Assembly (NCBI GenBank): GCA_009783245.1
Contig: WRHL01000003.1
Coordinates: 1-59,249, forward strand
DNA from: Coriobacteriia bacterium
GTDB lineage: Bacteria > Actinomycetota > Coriobacteriia > Coriobacteriales > UBA8131
DNA: 59,249 bases
Reading direction: 5' to 3'
Shown: piece after piece, positions 35,744 to 44,041 of the stretch
How positions within the stretch are numbered: position 1 is the stretch's first letter
How the letters are laid out: every line of letters begins with the position of its first letter
The notes under the pieces: generated by a model
Database searches by the model: none
The model's input: only the letters and a program-made list of their open reading frames with translations
What the model was told of the DNA's origin: nothing
Made by a program: the position numbers and the translations under genes

Positions 35744-37114
35744 GTGGGCAGGCACGGGAGAGGACCAGGAGCGAAACCAACGGGTAATCCGGAAGCGGAG
35801 GCCCTGATTAAGGCTGCGCAGGAGACAAAGAAGCAACATGAGGCAAACGACATACTTGAGAGCCTCCTCAGGGCGGCGAGCGAAGAAGGCCCACAGCAGG
35901 AAGGCTCTTTTGGTGAGGACGAGAAGGACATAACCACCGGGAAACCAGACGGGGCAAACAACCGCACCGCACCACGGCCACCTGTTATCGTCGATAGACA
36001 GGCTGCTGGCAAAGAACCTGCAACCAGGAGCCAGACAGACAGAAACCCCACCACCAACAGACCTGCTACCAGCAGATCCTCCTCCAACAGGCCTGCTACC
36101 AGCAAACCTGCGGGCAGAAGGCCTCCAGGCGCCAGCCCATATGATGACCCTTTCCTTGTCGATGCGCCTCGTAGATACCACATCTGGCCAGCCCTCCTTA
36201 CTGCGATTGCCGTCTTCATCCTTCTGACCGGAGGGCTCACTTACTTCAACCGGACCGTCCTGGCGCAGCAGGCTGACGAGGCGGCAAGCATCAAGCAGCA
36301 GGGTGATGCCCTGCTCGACGAGGCGATAGCCTTCATCCAAGAGGCCGACAGCGTGGTCATCGCGCTGGACAAGGCCACTGAAAGCCAGATAAAAGAGGAG
36401 GACATCCCCAAACTCGAGGCTCTGCTCGACCAGATACACAGCGCACAAGCCGCATTGGACAAGGCTATCGAAACGGCCCAGCAGGCCAGCGACACCTATC
36501 TGAACAAGGAGAGCAAGGCGCTTGCCCAGCACGCCATTGAGGCCGCTAAGGCGCGCAAGCAGATGCTGGTCATGAGCGAGGAGCTCACCCGCTATGACAT
36601 AGCTGCCATGCGATGCGCCATCACGCTCGAGTATGTCTGGAGCCTGATAATCGATGCGGATACAACAATGCGGATGGCCGTTGAGTTGGTTGCCGCAGAA
36701 GGCGGGGGCGCGGTTGGGGAGTCCCGGGATTACAACCAGGATGCCCTCAACAAGCTCCGTCTGGCCGAGGAGGCCCTGGCCAAGACCCCTGAGATACTGC
36801 CGGGCATCGACGTCAGCAGCCTGAGCCAGTACCTCACAGCGAGGATCGAGTCGGTTGAGCTTGCCCTGGCATCAGATGACGCCTATCTGGCTCATGAGTG
36901 GGTGGCCGCCGCCACCCATAACGAGGAGTTCATCATCAAGGACCTGGAGGTGGTCGATTTGGCCGCAAGGCTGCCCTCGGATCCAGTGGCCTTTATCGTC
37001 CCCATCTATAACGAGAAGACCCAGCAACTGAAGGAAGACTACAAGGAAGCCCGCCTCCTGGCAGCTGACGCTGATGCCTATCTGCGCGCCTACCTGGGCA
37101 TAACCGTCCAATGA
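35744..37114 (+). CDS. Membrane-anchored coiled-coil protein, unknown function
   Basis: A 456-residue protein from a GTG at 35744 with GAAAGGAAA before it. Residues 1-145 are polar, low-complexity and rich in Pro/Thr/Asn/Arg (cytoplasmic); residues about 148-168 form one membrane span (PALLTAIAVFILLTGGLTYF); the rest is helical with Gln/Ala/Glu coiled-coil heptads, probably outside. It is divergent from rmuC, with a shared promoter zone (TATACT at 35703). No family recognised. Confidence 0.7.
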   Translation: MGRHGRGPGAKPTGNPEAEALIKAAQETKKQHEANDILESLLRAASEEGPQQEGSFGEDEKDITTGKPDGANNRTAPRPPVIVDRQAAGKEPATRSQTDRNPTTNRPATSRSSSNRPATSKPAGRRPPGASPYDDPFLVDAPRRYHIWPALLTAIAVFILLTGGLTYFNRTVLAQQADEAASIKQQGDALLDEAIAFIQEADSVVIALDKATESQIKEEDIPKLEALLDQIHSAQAALDKAIETAQQASDTYLNKESKALAQHAIEAAKARKQMLVMSEELTRYDIAAMRCAITLEYVWSLIIDADTTMRMAVELVAAEGGGAVGESRDYNQDALNKLRLAEEALAKTPEILPGIDVSSLSQYLTARIESVELALASDDAYLAHEWVAAATHNEEFIIKDLEVVDLAARLPSDPVAFIVPIYNEKTQQLKEDYKEARLLAADADAYLRAYLGITVQ

Positions 37115-37229
37115 CAACAGGGCGCCACGGTGGATAATCGAACAATGACAGCATGACGGTACGGCAACGCGCCCGTACAACAACGCGCAATAATAAAGAA
37201 CCGTCTGAGTGAGCAATAACCGAGTGAGC

Positions 37230-37235
37230 TATAAT
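37230..37235 (+). promoter_or_regulatory. -10 box of the M28-like gene
   Basis: TATAAT at 37230-37235, about 60 bases before ATG 37296; the -35 match is poor. A GGAGGAGAG ribosome site precedes the gene. Confidence 0.45.
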
Positions 37236-37295
37236 AGAGCGGCGTGTACAGCTCTATGTGCAGCTTAGGGAAGCACGCACCAGTTTGGAGGAGAG

Positions 37296-40193
37296 ATGGC
37301 ACAGCTGGTTGAGTACGTAGACGAGCTTATCCAAGAGGTCGGCCCCCGTCCCGCGGGAACCCTGCAAGAACACCAGGCGGCAGAGCTGATAGCCGCGCGC
37401 CTCGACGGCTTTGGCATGTCGGTCGACATAGAGGAGTTCTCCTGTGCGCGCAACCATGGCTGGGTCAGGGCCCTCTACTACGCCCTCTGTGTCATAGGCG
37501 CTGTGGCAACGGTCTTAACGCCGCTGCCGGTGCTCGGCGTTGTACTTGTCGTCATAGGCGCCATCCTCATGGCGCTGGATTATATGGGAAGAAACCCCCT
37601 GTACTCGCTGTTCAACAACAGCCTGAGCCAAAACGTCATCGCCCGCTTCACACCACCCGGCAACGAGCACTCCGCCCATATCCGAAAAGTCGTGGTGGTC
37701 GCGCATTATGACTCGCCGCGCACCATGGTGCAGGCAGCGCCGCCGCTGGTCGTCCACTATGCGACGCTGCGTCGCCTCATCCGCGTCATCATGGGCGTAC
37801 TGGTGGTTTTCGCCGCACTGATGCTCGTGCCCTTCCCCGCCATCTTCCACAGTGTTGTCACGGTGGTCATGGGCATCGCCGCCGCGATTGTCCTGCTGGC
37901 ATTGCTGGCAGAGATCATCAACTTCTTCATGCCGTACAGCCAGGGCGCGAACAGCAACGGCTCCAGTATCGGCGCGCTCTATGGCCTGGCGCAGATACTG
38001 TCCTCAGGGGTGGACGTAGCCAGCTTCCGCAATGCGACCGGGCAGACCAAGCGGCGCAAGACCGAGCACGACGAGTCGGTTCGCGCCAATCGCGAAGCCC
38101 GCGCTGCAGCGCGTAGCGAGGGGCGCTCACAAGATACCAGGCATAACGATACAACCGGCCCCACAACAGCGGCCGCGGGAACCGTCAGGGCTGGCGCTGC
38201 CACCGCAGGGGCGGCCGGAGCAACCGGCCAGATGATGGGTTCCGTCAGGCGCCGAGGCGAGAGGCAGGCCCCAGGGGATGGGCAGGCAGCAGCGCAAGCA
38301 GGCGCAGCAGCCGGGCAGGACACCCAGGGCATGCCACAGGCAGCAGGAGACGGGAGCGGCACCGCGCCCCAGATAAGCATCCCGGGAGGCCCGGTACGCT
38401 CGGTGGGAGACCAGCTGGTCAACCCCTTCATCTCCCAGCGGCCACCTTTGGCCCAGATCGAGGAAGAGAAGCGCCTCAGGGACGAAGAGCGGGAGAAACG
38501 CCTGGAAGAGCAGCGTAAACGCTTGCAGCAGGAAAGCGGATACACGAATGCCGGCGTACCCTCATGGTATGCGAACGCAAAGAAGAAGGCGGAGGAGAAG
38601 GTAGAGCACAGGCACAGCAGAGAAGACGACGCCAATGTTGTACGCTCGCGCTTTGCTGACGTGCCCATCACGGGCAGAGCTGCCGATGCGGCAGGCACGT
38701 CTGCAGGCAAGGAGCTGATATCAACGCAAGCCGACGGGCAAAGCGAAGGGTTGGGAGATGTGCAGGGCGCTGTTGCGGCAACAACAGGCGAGCCCGGGTT
38801 TGTAAGCAGGCGCTCGGTTGCCCTGCCAACGTTGGAAGCAACGTTTCCCTGGGGGGCTGCCCAGGAGCAGGAAGCAGTATACGAGCAGGCTGCTGCGCTG
38901 GAGAAGGCGGTAGCGCCCAGCCCCGCTGTTGTCCGGCCAGCTGTGCCGGTAACCATACAGCCGGACTTCTCGGGGCTTGATAAAGAAGCGTTCCGGGTGA
39001 TACCCAGCGAGCAGGCGCACGGCGCGCAGATCATCGTCCCTGGGCAAACCAGCGTGCAAGCTGCGGTGCCGCAACCGACTATACCAGCTGGGTACCCCAA
39101 CACCGTGGCAAGCGAGACGGATGCACCCTTTGAGGATGAGCCCATCGAGAGCATCGGGGTTGGCAGCCAGGCCACCCTGTTCCCCGGAAGCGAGAAGCGG
39201 AACAGGCTGCAGGACCTGCCCAGCCTCTCCCTGGATACAGCAGGAGGCATCCCGGTACAACAGGCGACTCTGGATGAGGCGCCAATCGATAAGGAGGAGC
39301 TGTTCTCGGCAGACAGCTCACTGGTCAACGCCACCGGGGCCTTTGTGCCCCTGGGGACCACGGGCATCATGAAGCCTCTGGGCGAGGAGCTGCTTGAGTA
39401 TCACGACGCGAGCGAGATCTATGTCCATGACGCCGACGACGCCTCTATGACCGAGCATTATTCACAGACCGGCGAGTACTCGGAGCCGGAGTTGGTGAAC
39501 ATCCCCGAGTCCCGGGTCAAGTCGTTCTTCGGGTCGGTGGGGGACCGCTTCTCGGGCAAGAAGAAGGAGAAGCTCAACGACGCACCCTCTTCCTGGCTGG
39601 GCGTGGACAAGCGCTACGATGCGCGCAGGGAAGGCAACAACATCGGAACCTGGGACAACTTCCACGATGACGACGACGAATGGGCCGGCGGCGCCTATGG
39701 CGGCAGCGACCATCAGGAGAACGTCAACGCAGTGATGAACCTGAGCAACGAGCTTTTGAACAAGGAGGTCTGGCTGGTTGCCCTGGGAGCGAACGAGGCC
39801 AAGAATGCTGGACTGAAGAACCTTCTGGCATCCCACGCAAGCGAGCTCAAGAACGCACTTTTCATCAACATCCTGGGTGTGGGCATTGGTGACCTGGTCT
39901 TCACGGTCTCCGAGGGTAACTACCATCCGGCTCAGACGGACCCCCGCATGCAGAGCATTATATCCACCGCCGCGCAGGGCATGGCCATCCCCATTGGCCC
40001 CGTCGAGTTCAACGCGTTCTCCACCGACGCCACCGCGGCGTTGCGAGAAGGAGCCCGCGCCATCTCCATCATGGGGCTGAGCAACAAGACGCCCGTGGGC
40101 TGGCGTTGGTCAGATGACGAGACCGCAAACCTACGCGAGGACAACCTGCTGGATGCCGTCGCCCTGGTCATCGAGACCATCAAGAACGCCTAG
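37296..40193 (+). CDS. M28-peptidase-like membrane protein, catalytic residues lost
   Basis: A 965-residue protein. The first about 240 residues and the last about 157 together make an M28 (aminopeptidase Y/Q) fold with a hydrophobic multi-span region (about 57-95 and 160-212); between them, about 570 residues are Ala/Gly/Gln/Arg-rich low-complexity sequence. HYDS (His137, Asp139) is retained. The bridging Asp motif GANDN reads GANSNG (217-222); the catalytic Glu-Glu pair reads NE (GANEA, about 831-835); the later NLDMVG reads NILGVG, and the final His is not seen. I infer a non-catalytic or altered scaffold. Two TrkA-like genes follow in the same direction. Confidence 0.75.
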   Translation: MAQLVEYVDELIQEVGPRPAGTLQEHQAAELIAARLDGFGMSVDIEEFSCARNHGWVRALYYALCVIGAVATVLTPLPVLGVVLVVIGAILMALDYMGRNPLYSLFNNSLSQNVIARFTPPGNEHSAHIRKVVVVAHYDSPRTMVQAAPPLVVHYATLRRLIRVIMGVLVVFAALMLVPFPAIFHSVVTVVMGIAAAIVLLALLAEIINFFMPYSQGANSNGSSIGALYGLAQILSSGVDVASFRNATGQTKRRKTEHDESVRANREARAAARSEGRSQDTRHNDTTGPTTAAAGTVRAGAATAGAAGATGQMMGSVRRRGERQAPGDGQAAAQAGAAAGQDTQGMPQAAGDGSGTAPQISIPGGPVRSVGDQLVNPFISQRPPLAQIEEEKRLRDEEREKRLEEQRKRLQQESGYTNAGVPSWYANAKKKAEEKVEHRHSREDDANVVRSRFADVPITGRAADAAGTSAGKELISTQADGQSEGLGDVQGAVAATTGEPGFVSRRSVALPTLEATFPWGAAQEQEAVYEQAAALEKAVAPSPAVVRPAVPVTIQPDFSGLDKEAFRVIPSEQAHGAQIIVPGQTSVQAAVPQPTIPAGYPNTVASETDAPFEDEPIESIGVGSQATLFPGSEKRNRLQDLPSLSLDTAGGIPVQQATLDEAPIDKEELFSADSSLVNATGAFVPLGTTGIMKPLGEELLEYHDASEIYVHDADDASMTEHYSQTGEYSEPELVNIPESRVKSFFGSVGDRFSGKKKEKLNDAPSSWLGVDKRYDARREGNNIGTWDNFHDDDDEWAGGAYGGSDHQENVNAVMNLSNELLNKEVWLVALGANEAKNAGLKNLLASHASELKNALFINILGVGIGDLVFTVSEGNYHPAQTDPRMQSIISTAAQGMAIPIGPVEFNAFSTDATAALREGARAISIMGLSNKTPVGWRWSDDETANLREDNLLDAVALVIETIKNA

Positions 40194-40245
40194 GAAGAAC
40201 GCCTGGGAAGGATTCCAGGTAGTCGAAACAGGACCAGGACAGTCT

Positions 40246-40992
40246 ATGAACATCATCATCGTGGGGTGTGGGCGAGTAGGGACCCAGCTTGCCATGCTCT
40301 TCTCCCAAAGAGGCGACGACGTTGTGGTCATCGACCGCGAGACCAGCGCCTTTGACAGCCTGGGACGCAACTTTGAAGGGCGCCGCCTGGTGGGCGTGGG
40401 CTTTGACGAGGACGTGCTTATCGAGGCGGGCATCGAGGAATGCGACGTGCTTGTCGCTGCCACCAATCTGGACAACACCAACCTCATGATCTCAGAGGTG
40501 GGCAGAAGGCTCTTCGCAGTGCCGCACGTGCTTGCCCGCCTGTACAACCCCGACAGGGAGAGCGCCTATATGCAACTGGGACTCGACTTTGTCTGTGGGA
40601 CCACGCTGGTGGCCGAGGAGATGTATGCCAAGGTGGTAGCCGGACACAGCAGTCACGTTGACAGCTTTGGCGATTTCGAGGTACTGAGCTTCTCTCTGGA
40701 CCTGAGCACGGAGTTCGTCGAGGCCTTGCACGTCAGCGAGCTTGAGCGCGACCATGAGGTCCGCATCATCGCCTTTGAGCGACGCGAGACCGGGCAAAGT
40801 TCGATCCCTCTGCCGGACAGCATACTGCATGATGGGGACATAGTACTCGCCTGCGTGAAAGCGGACCGCATCAATGACTTCAAGCGCTTCATGCACGGAC
40901 AGGGCCATGGCCAGAGTCGCAACCAGGAACGCGGTAAGGGCGGCCAGGCGCGCGGTAAGGGGAGCGGCCAAGGCGGCCAGAGTCGCGGTTAG
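40246..40992 (+). CDS. TrkA-type NAD-binding potassium-transport regulator (first copy)
   Basis: A 248-residue protein with an N-terminal Rossmann (RCK_N/TrkA_N) domain, starting IIIVGCGRVGTQLAM with Asp at the end of the second strand (VVIDRE), and a C-terminal RCK_C domain ending SILHDGDIVLACVKADR. The last about 30 residues are Gly/Gln/Arg-rich. The frame is open upstream to 40114, but ATG 40246 gives the standard start. No TrkH or KtrB channel is present in the window. Confidence 0.88.
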   Translation: MNIIIVGCGRVGTQLAMLFSQRGDDVVVIDRETSAFDSLGRNFEGRRLVGVGFDEDVLIEAGIEECDVLVAATNLDNTNLMISEVGRRLFAVPHVLARLYNPDRESAYMQLGLDFVCGTTLVAEEMYAKVVAGHSSHVDSFGDFEVLSFSLDLSTEFVEALHVSELERDHEVRIIAFERRETGQSSIPLPDSILHDGDIVLACVKADRINDFKRFMHGQGHGQSRNQERGKGGQARGKGSGQGGQSRG

Positions 40993-41006
40993 GGATACGT
41001 GAGAGC

Positions 41007-41693
41007 ATGTATGTGGTCATAAACGGTGGCGGCAAGATAGGCGAGTACCTCGCCACCAAGCTGCTTGGGAACCGTCATGAGGTTGCGATCATCGAGCAGA
41101 GCGCCAAGAAGATCGACCACCTGGCGCTAGCCCTACCCGCCAAGGCGCTGATGATCCATGGCGACGGCTGCGACTCGGCGTTCCAGGCAGATGCTGGCAC
41201 CGACAAGGCCGACATCTTTGTGGCGACCACCGGCCTGGATGACGTCAACCTGGTCTCCTGCGAGATCGCGAGCCTGGTATTCGGCGTTCCTCGCACCATC
41301 GCCCGCGTCAACAACCCAAAGAACGAACGCATCTTCCGCCGCATTGGCATCGAGGCAGTCTCCTCCACCTCGGTCATCACCCGGCTGATAGAGAACGAGG
41401 CGGTGGGCGGAGCCGTGCACGCCATCATGACACTCACCCAGGGCGACCTGGTAGTTACCGAGGTGAACATCCCCCAGCAGGCAGGCACTGTCAAAGATGC
41501 CGATAAGGAGCGGGTTGGCAAGCGGGTCGCGGACATCTCGCTTCCCGAGGGCAGCCTTCTGGTAGCCGTTGGCCAGGGCGAGTCCCTGGAGATCGTGAAG
41601 GGCTCCACCGTGCTGTATCCCGGCGACGCCGTCATATGCATAAGCAAGGAGGGTCTGGAGACCGCCGTCCGCGACGTGCTCCTGAACCTGTAA
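41007..41693 (+). CDS. TrkA-type NAD-binding potassium-transport regulator (second copy)
   Basis: A 228-residue paralogue of the preceding gene, 14 bases downstream. It starts MYVVINGGGKIGEYLATKL (Rossmann, GGGKIG) and has the RCK_C ending STVLYPGDAVICISKE. The adjacent pair could make a hetero-octameric RCK ring gating a channel encoded elsewhere, which is a common pattern. Confidence 0.88.
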   Translation: MYVVINGGGKIGEYLATKLLGNRHEVAIIEQSAKKIDHLALALPAKALMIHGDGCDSAFQADAGTDKADIFVATTGLDDVNLVSCEIASLVFGVPRTIARVNNPKNERIFRRIGIEAVSSTSVITRLIENEAVGGAVHAIMTLTQGDLVVTEVNIPQQAGTVKDADKERVGKRVADISLPEGSLLVAVGQGESLEIVKGSTVLYPGDAVICISKEGLETAVRDVLLNL

Positions 41694-41730
41694 CAGTGTC
41701 ACGCGGGCACAGGACACGCCCGCGCTTGTC

Positions 41731-41749
41731 GGCTGCGCATCGCGCAGCC
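41731..41749 (+). terminator. Hairpin after the TrkA pair
   Basis: Perfect 8-bp stem GGCTGCGC/GCGCAGCC with a three-base ATC loop, 38 bases after the stop, followed by TCCGTTTAGC. The T run is short, so termination strength is uncertain. Confidence 0.5.
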
Positions 41750-41780
41750 TCCGTTTAGCAAGTAAATAGATACTGCATTT

Positions 41781-41864
41781 GTCACCCCGGGCTTGACAAG
41801 CCTGTCCTGAACTTGATTCAGGAGGGCCTACCCCAGCGGCTGCAGAAGGCCAGCGGCCGTCGTC
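41781..41864 (+). repeat. Dispersed repeat, copy A
   Basis: Starts GTCACCCCGGGCTTGACAAG; its end GGCCTACCCCAGCGGCTGC...GTCGTC (41825-41864) matches 43491-43530 with about eight changes. Confidence 0.65.
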
Positions 41865-41954
41865 CAAAAGCGCCACAATCAGTCCCCATCAAAGCAGTTG
41901 TGCTAGAATTGTCACCCGTCGTCATTGCTGGCTCTTCCAGGGACAAAAGACTAC

Positions 41955-41997
41955 CGTCATTGCGAGGAGTGAGCGAAGCGAACGACGTGGCAATCTA
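41955..41997 (+). repeat. CGTCATTGCGAGGAG-type intergenic repeat
   Basis: CGTCATTGCGAGGAGTGAGC... GTGGCAATCTACG. This GTCATTGCGAGGAGC...GTGGCAATCT wording is a repeat seen across many bacterial phyla. It is placed between the trkA pair and tRNA-Ala. Confidence 0.65.
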
Positions 41998-42064
41998 CGG
42001 CAGCGCTTTCTTTGTTGGGAAGCTAACACAGCGCAAAGACCTGTAGCATTGCCGACCCACATAT

Positions 42065-42140
42065 GGGGATGTAGCTCAGCTGGGAGAGCGCGGGCTTTGC
42101 AAGCCTGAGGCCGAGGGTTCGAGTCCCTTCATCTCCACCA
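42065..42140 (+). tRNA. tRNA-Ala (UGC)
   Basis: 76 bases including CCA. Acceptor GGGGATG pairs with the 3' CATCTCC (one G·T), D-arm AGCTCAGCTGGGAGAGC, anticodon stem CGGGC/GCCTG with loop TTTGCAA (anticodon TGC, reading GCN), T-arm GAGGG-TTCGAGT-CCCTT. The upstream promoter was not resolved. Confidence 0.96.
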
Positions 42141-42145
42141 CATGT

Positions 42146-42184
42146 CAATAAACGACAGCCCCTTAAGGGGGTTGTCGTTTATTG
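42146..42184 (+). terminator. Terminator hairpin of tRNA-Ala
   Basis: CAATAAACGACAGCCCC (42146-42162), loop TTAA, and GGGGGTTGTCGTTTATTG (42167-42184). A long near-perfect stem five bases after the tRNA. Confidence 0.7.
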
Positions 42185-42196
42185 GGACGTAGTTGT

Positions 42197-42220
42197 GATG
42201 AAGGGACTCGAACCCTCGGC
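42197..42220 (-). repeat. Inverted exact copy of tRNA-Ala T-arm
   Basis: 24 bases exactly complementary to 42110-42133 of tRNA-Ala (T-arm and half of the acceptor). The rest of a tRNA is absent, so it is not a second gene. It may be a recombination scar or a remnant of a convergent tRNA. Confidence 0.85.
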
Positions 42221-42235
42221 AAGATTTCCGAGTTG

Positions 42236-42390
42236 CTGCCTGAAACATGCCCGTAATGTACGACTTCGCAAGTGGCTTCAAACAACCTTTCCAACAAGCA
42301 ATCCTGCTACCTGCAGGTTTAGATATGAAGTAGCAAATACCATCAGACAGGCAGGTGTCAGGTCGTACATTACTGGCATGCTTCAGGCAG
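42236..42390. repeat. 155-bp element with 29-bp terminal inverted repeats
   Basis: The left end CTGCCTGAAACATGCC... (42236-42264) and right end (42362-42390) are inverted copies with 27 of 29 bases the same. The middle has no reading frame of note. It looks like a MITE-type non-autonomous element or a structured RNA. No target duplication was identified. Confidence 0.75.
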
Positions 42391-42434
42391 GAAGTCCTTA
42401 AAACCTGTCAAGTGGCCACCAAGGTAGCCATCAA

Positions 42435-43352
42435 TCACAGCTCAAGACGCCCCTTATCCTGCCCTCGCTTCAAAACACTCTCTATAACGATGAGTACAAG
42501 CCCAAACCAGATGAGGCAGAAGCAGACAGTATGAGCAAAGGTAAACGGTTCGTGGAAAATGAAGATGCCAAGAAGGAGCGAGATCGTCGGCGCAATGTAC
42601 TGCATGAACCCCATCCAACTCAAGGGGATGACATTAACCGCGCTTGAGAACAACAGCAAGGGAAAGAAGGTGAGTATGCCTCCGCAGATAAGCAGGAGGG
42701 TGGTCACGAGGCTGGTCGAGGTGAAGGCGCCAGAGACATCAAAGGCAAGGAAAGCGTGTCCCGGCTGGAAGAACGTAAATACGATATAGGCAATCGCCAG
42801 CGGTACAACCAGGCTTGACTCCATAGCCATGGCGGGCAAAGCCTGATAACCGCCGAACTTCTTCAGTGCACCATATGCGGCAAAGCTGACCGCTAGGACA
42901 ATCGAGATCCAAGGGAAGCTACCATAATCAATGGTGAAGAAGAGCACTCCAACAGTGGCCAGCACCAAGGCGATCTTTTGAACAAAGCTGAGCCTTTCTC
43001 TAAAGAACAGCATGCCAGCGATAATGCTTACCAGGGGGTTGATGTAATAACCCATCGATGCCTGCAGGATGTGGCTTGTATTAACCGCAAAGATGTAGAT
43101 GCCCCAGTTGAACATGATTATCAGTCCTGTACCAAGCAGGAGGAGTACGGCTCGGCGGTTGCGAAACAAACTGAGGAAGTCTGCACGACAGGCAATCAGG
43201 CAAATAGGGATCAGGAATACTGCCGACCAGAGCATGCGATGCGCCAGGATCTCCAGGGAGTCGACATGCTGCAGCAGCTTCCAGAACAGGGGCATAATAC
43301 CCCACAGCACATAGCTGGCCAACCCTATGATAATGCCGCGTTTTACAGTCAT
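42435..43352 (-). CDS. rarD: RarD/EamA-family transporter
   Basis: A 305-residue DMT-superfamily permease with ten predicted membrane spans in two EamA halves. RarD features are visible: GIIIGLASYVLWGIMPLFWK at the start, SLEILAHRMLWS, and GYYINPL in the first half with MQYIAPTISLLLGI in the second. The substrate is unknown. The frame runs back to 43412, but ATG 43352 (MTVKRG) is used with AGG six bases upstream. It lies inside the accessory zone next to tRNA-Ala. Confidence 0.88.
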   Translation of the reverse strand: MTVKRGIIIGLASYVLWGIMPLFWKLLQHVDSLEILAHRMLWSAVFLIPICLIACRADFLSLFRNRRAVLLLLGTGLIIMFNWGIYIFAVNTSHILQASMGYYINPLVSIIAGMLFFRERLSFVQKIALVLATVGVLFFTIDYGSFPWISIVLAVSFAAYGALKKFGGYQALPAMAMESSLVVPLAIAYIVFTFFQPGHAFLAFDVSGAFTSTSLVTTLLLICGGILTFFPLLLFSSAVNVIPLSWMGFMQYIAPTISLLLGIFIFHEPFTFAHTVCFCLIWFGLVLIVIESVLKRGQDKGRLEL

Positions 43353-43469
43353 CTTCAACCTAGATCTGTTACCAATCAACCTTTGGCAGTATACAGAATC
43401 CCACGGCATCATGTTTCAGATTAGTTTTGCAGCCCTAAGCTCGGTTGCTGCCTCCCCGAGATGATCGTT

Positions 43470-43530
43470 GTCACCCCGGGTTTATCCCAGGGCCTATCGC
43501 AGCGGCTGCAGGAGGCCAGTGGTTGTCGTC
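43470..43530 (+). repeat. Dispersed repeat, copy B
   Basis: GTCACCCCGGGTTTATCCC then GGCCTATCGCAGCGGCTGC...GTCGTC; the second part (43491-43530) matches copy A. The rest of the 357-bp gap holds no other recognisable feature except the tRNA-like fragment. Confidence 0.6.
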
Positions 43531-43671
43531 TACAAAAACCCCGCTTCAACGAGGTGTAAGCCCAGAAAAGTTCAGGGTAAACAACGCGAACGACAGGGCA
43601 GCCAAGGTTAACGTTTATGGGTTTGTGATTAGCGACTGAAGTAAGGCGGGCAACAGATTCGCCCGAATAAA

Positions 43672-43698
43672 GGAGATGAAGCTCAGCCAGGAGAGCGC
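43672..43698 (+). pseudogene. Decayed tRNA 5' half
   Basis: GGAGATGAAGCTCAGCCAGG and the following GAGAGCGC match the first 27 bases of tRNA-Ala at 23 positions (acceptor and D-arm). No anticodon stem or T-arm follows. A tRNA fragment 1.6 kb from an intact tRNA-Ala suggests past insertion or decay. Confidence 0.6.
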
Positions 43699-43709
43699 TT
43701 CTAGCCGAT

Positions 43710-43967
43710 ATGTTTGAAAATATGCAAAAGCCATTGACAGCTCTATGTGCCAAATTTAATATCGAGCTAAAACGAGCTAAAAGGCAAGTATTACCCAACG
43801 CAGTTCAAAGGAGAGGCACTATTAGAGATATACTACTGCATCTTTTTAAGTGGTATCACGAGCAAATCAAGAAGCGTCCGCTCGTTACCTTAATCTGCTC
43901 TCTTTTAGTAATTTGGAGACAAAAGAACAGTACACTCAAGCAGTGTTGGACTATTTATCAGGAATGA
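43710..43967 (+). pseudogene. ClbS/DfsB-like gene fragment
   Basis: An 85-residue frame. Its middle, RGTIRDILLHLFKWYHEQI, resembles the N-terminal LRDVLxHLYEWHxLL motif of ClbS/DfsB four-helix proteins. The residues after that do not continue the family, the expected length is about 170, and the typical C-terminal motif is missing. It looks like the remains of a broken gene; assignment tentative. Confidence 0.4.
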
Positions 43968-44014
43968 CAGATAGATATGCGATAGAGTGTTTTAACGAGC
44001 TTATTACACTATAA
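43910..44014 (+). pseudogene. C-terminal fragment of a dGTPase-like gene
   Basis: In another frame 43910-44014 reads NLETKEQYTQAVLDYLSGMT followed by DRYAIECFNELITL and a stop. The YxxGMTDRYAI...EL ending is the usual C-terminus of deoxyguanosine-triphosphate triphosphohydrolases. The remaining nine tenths of such a gene are absent, so this is a remnant joined to the ClbS-like fragment. Confidence 0.5.
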
Positions 44015-44041
44015 ACATAAACCTGCTTGTTTTCAGTTGTC

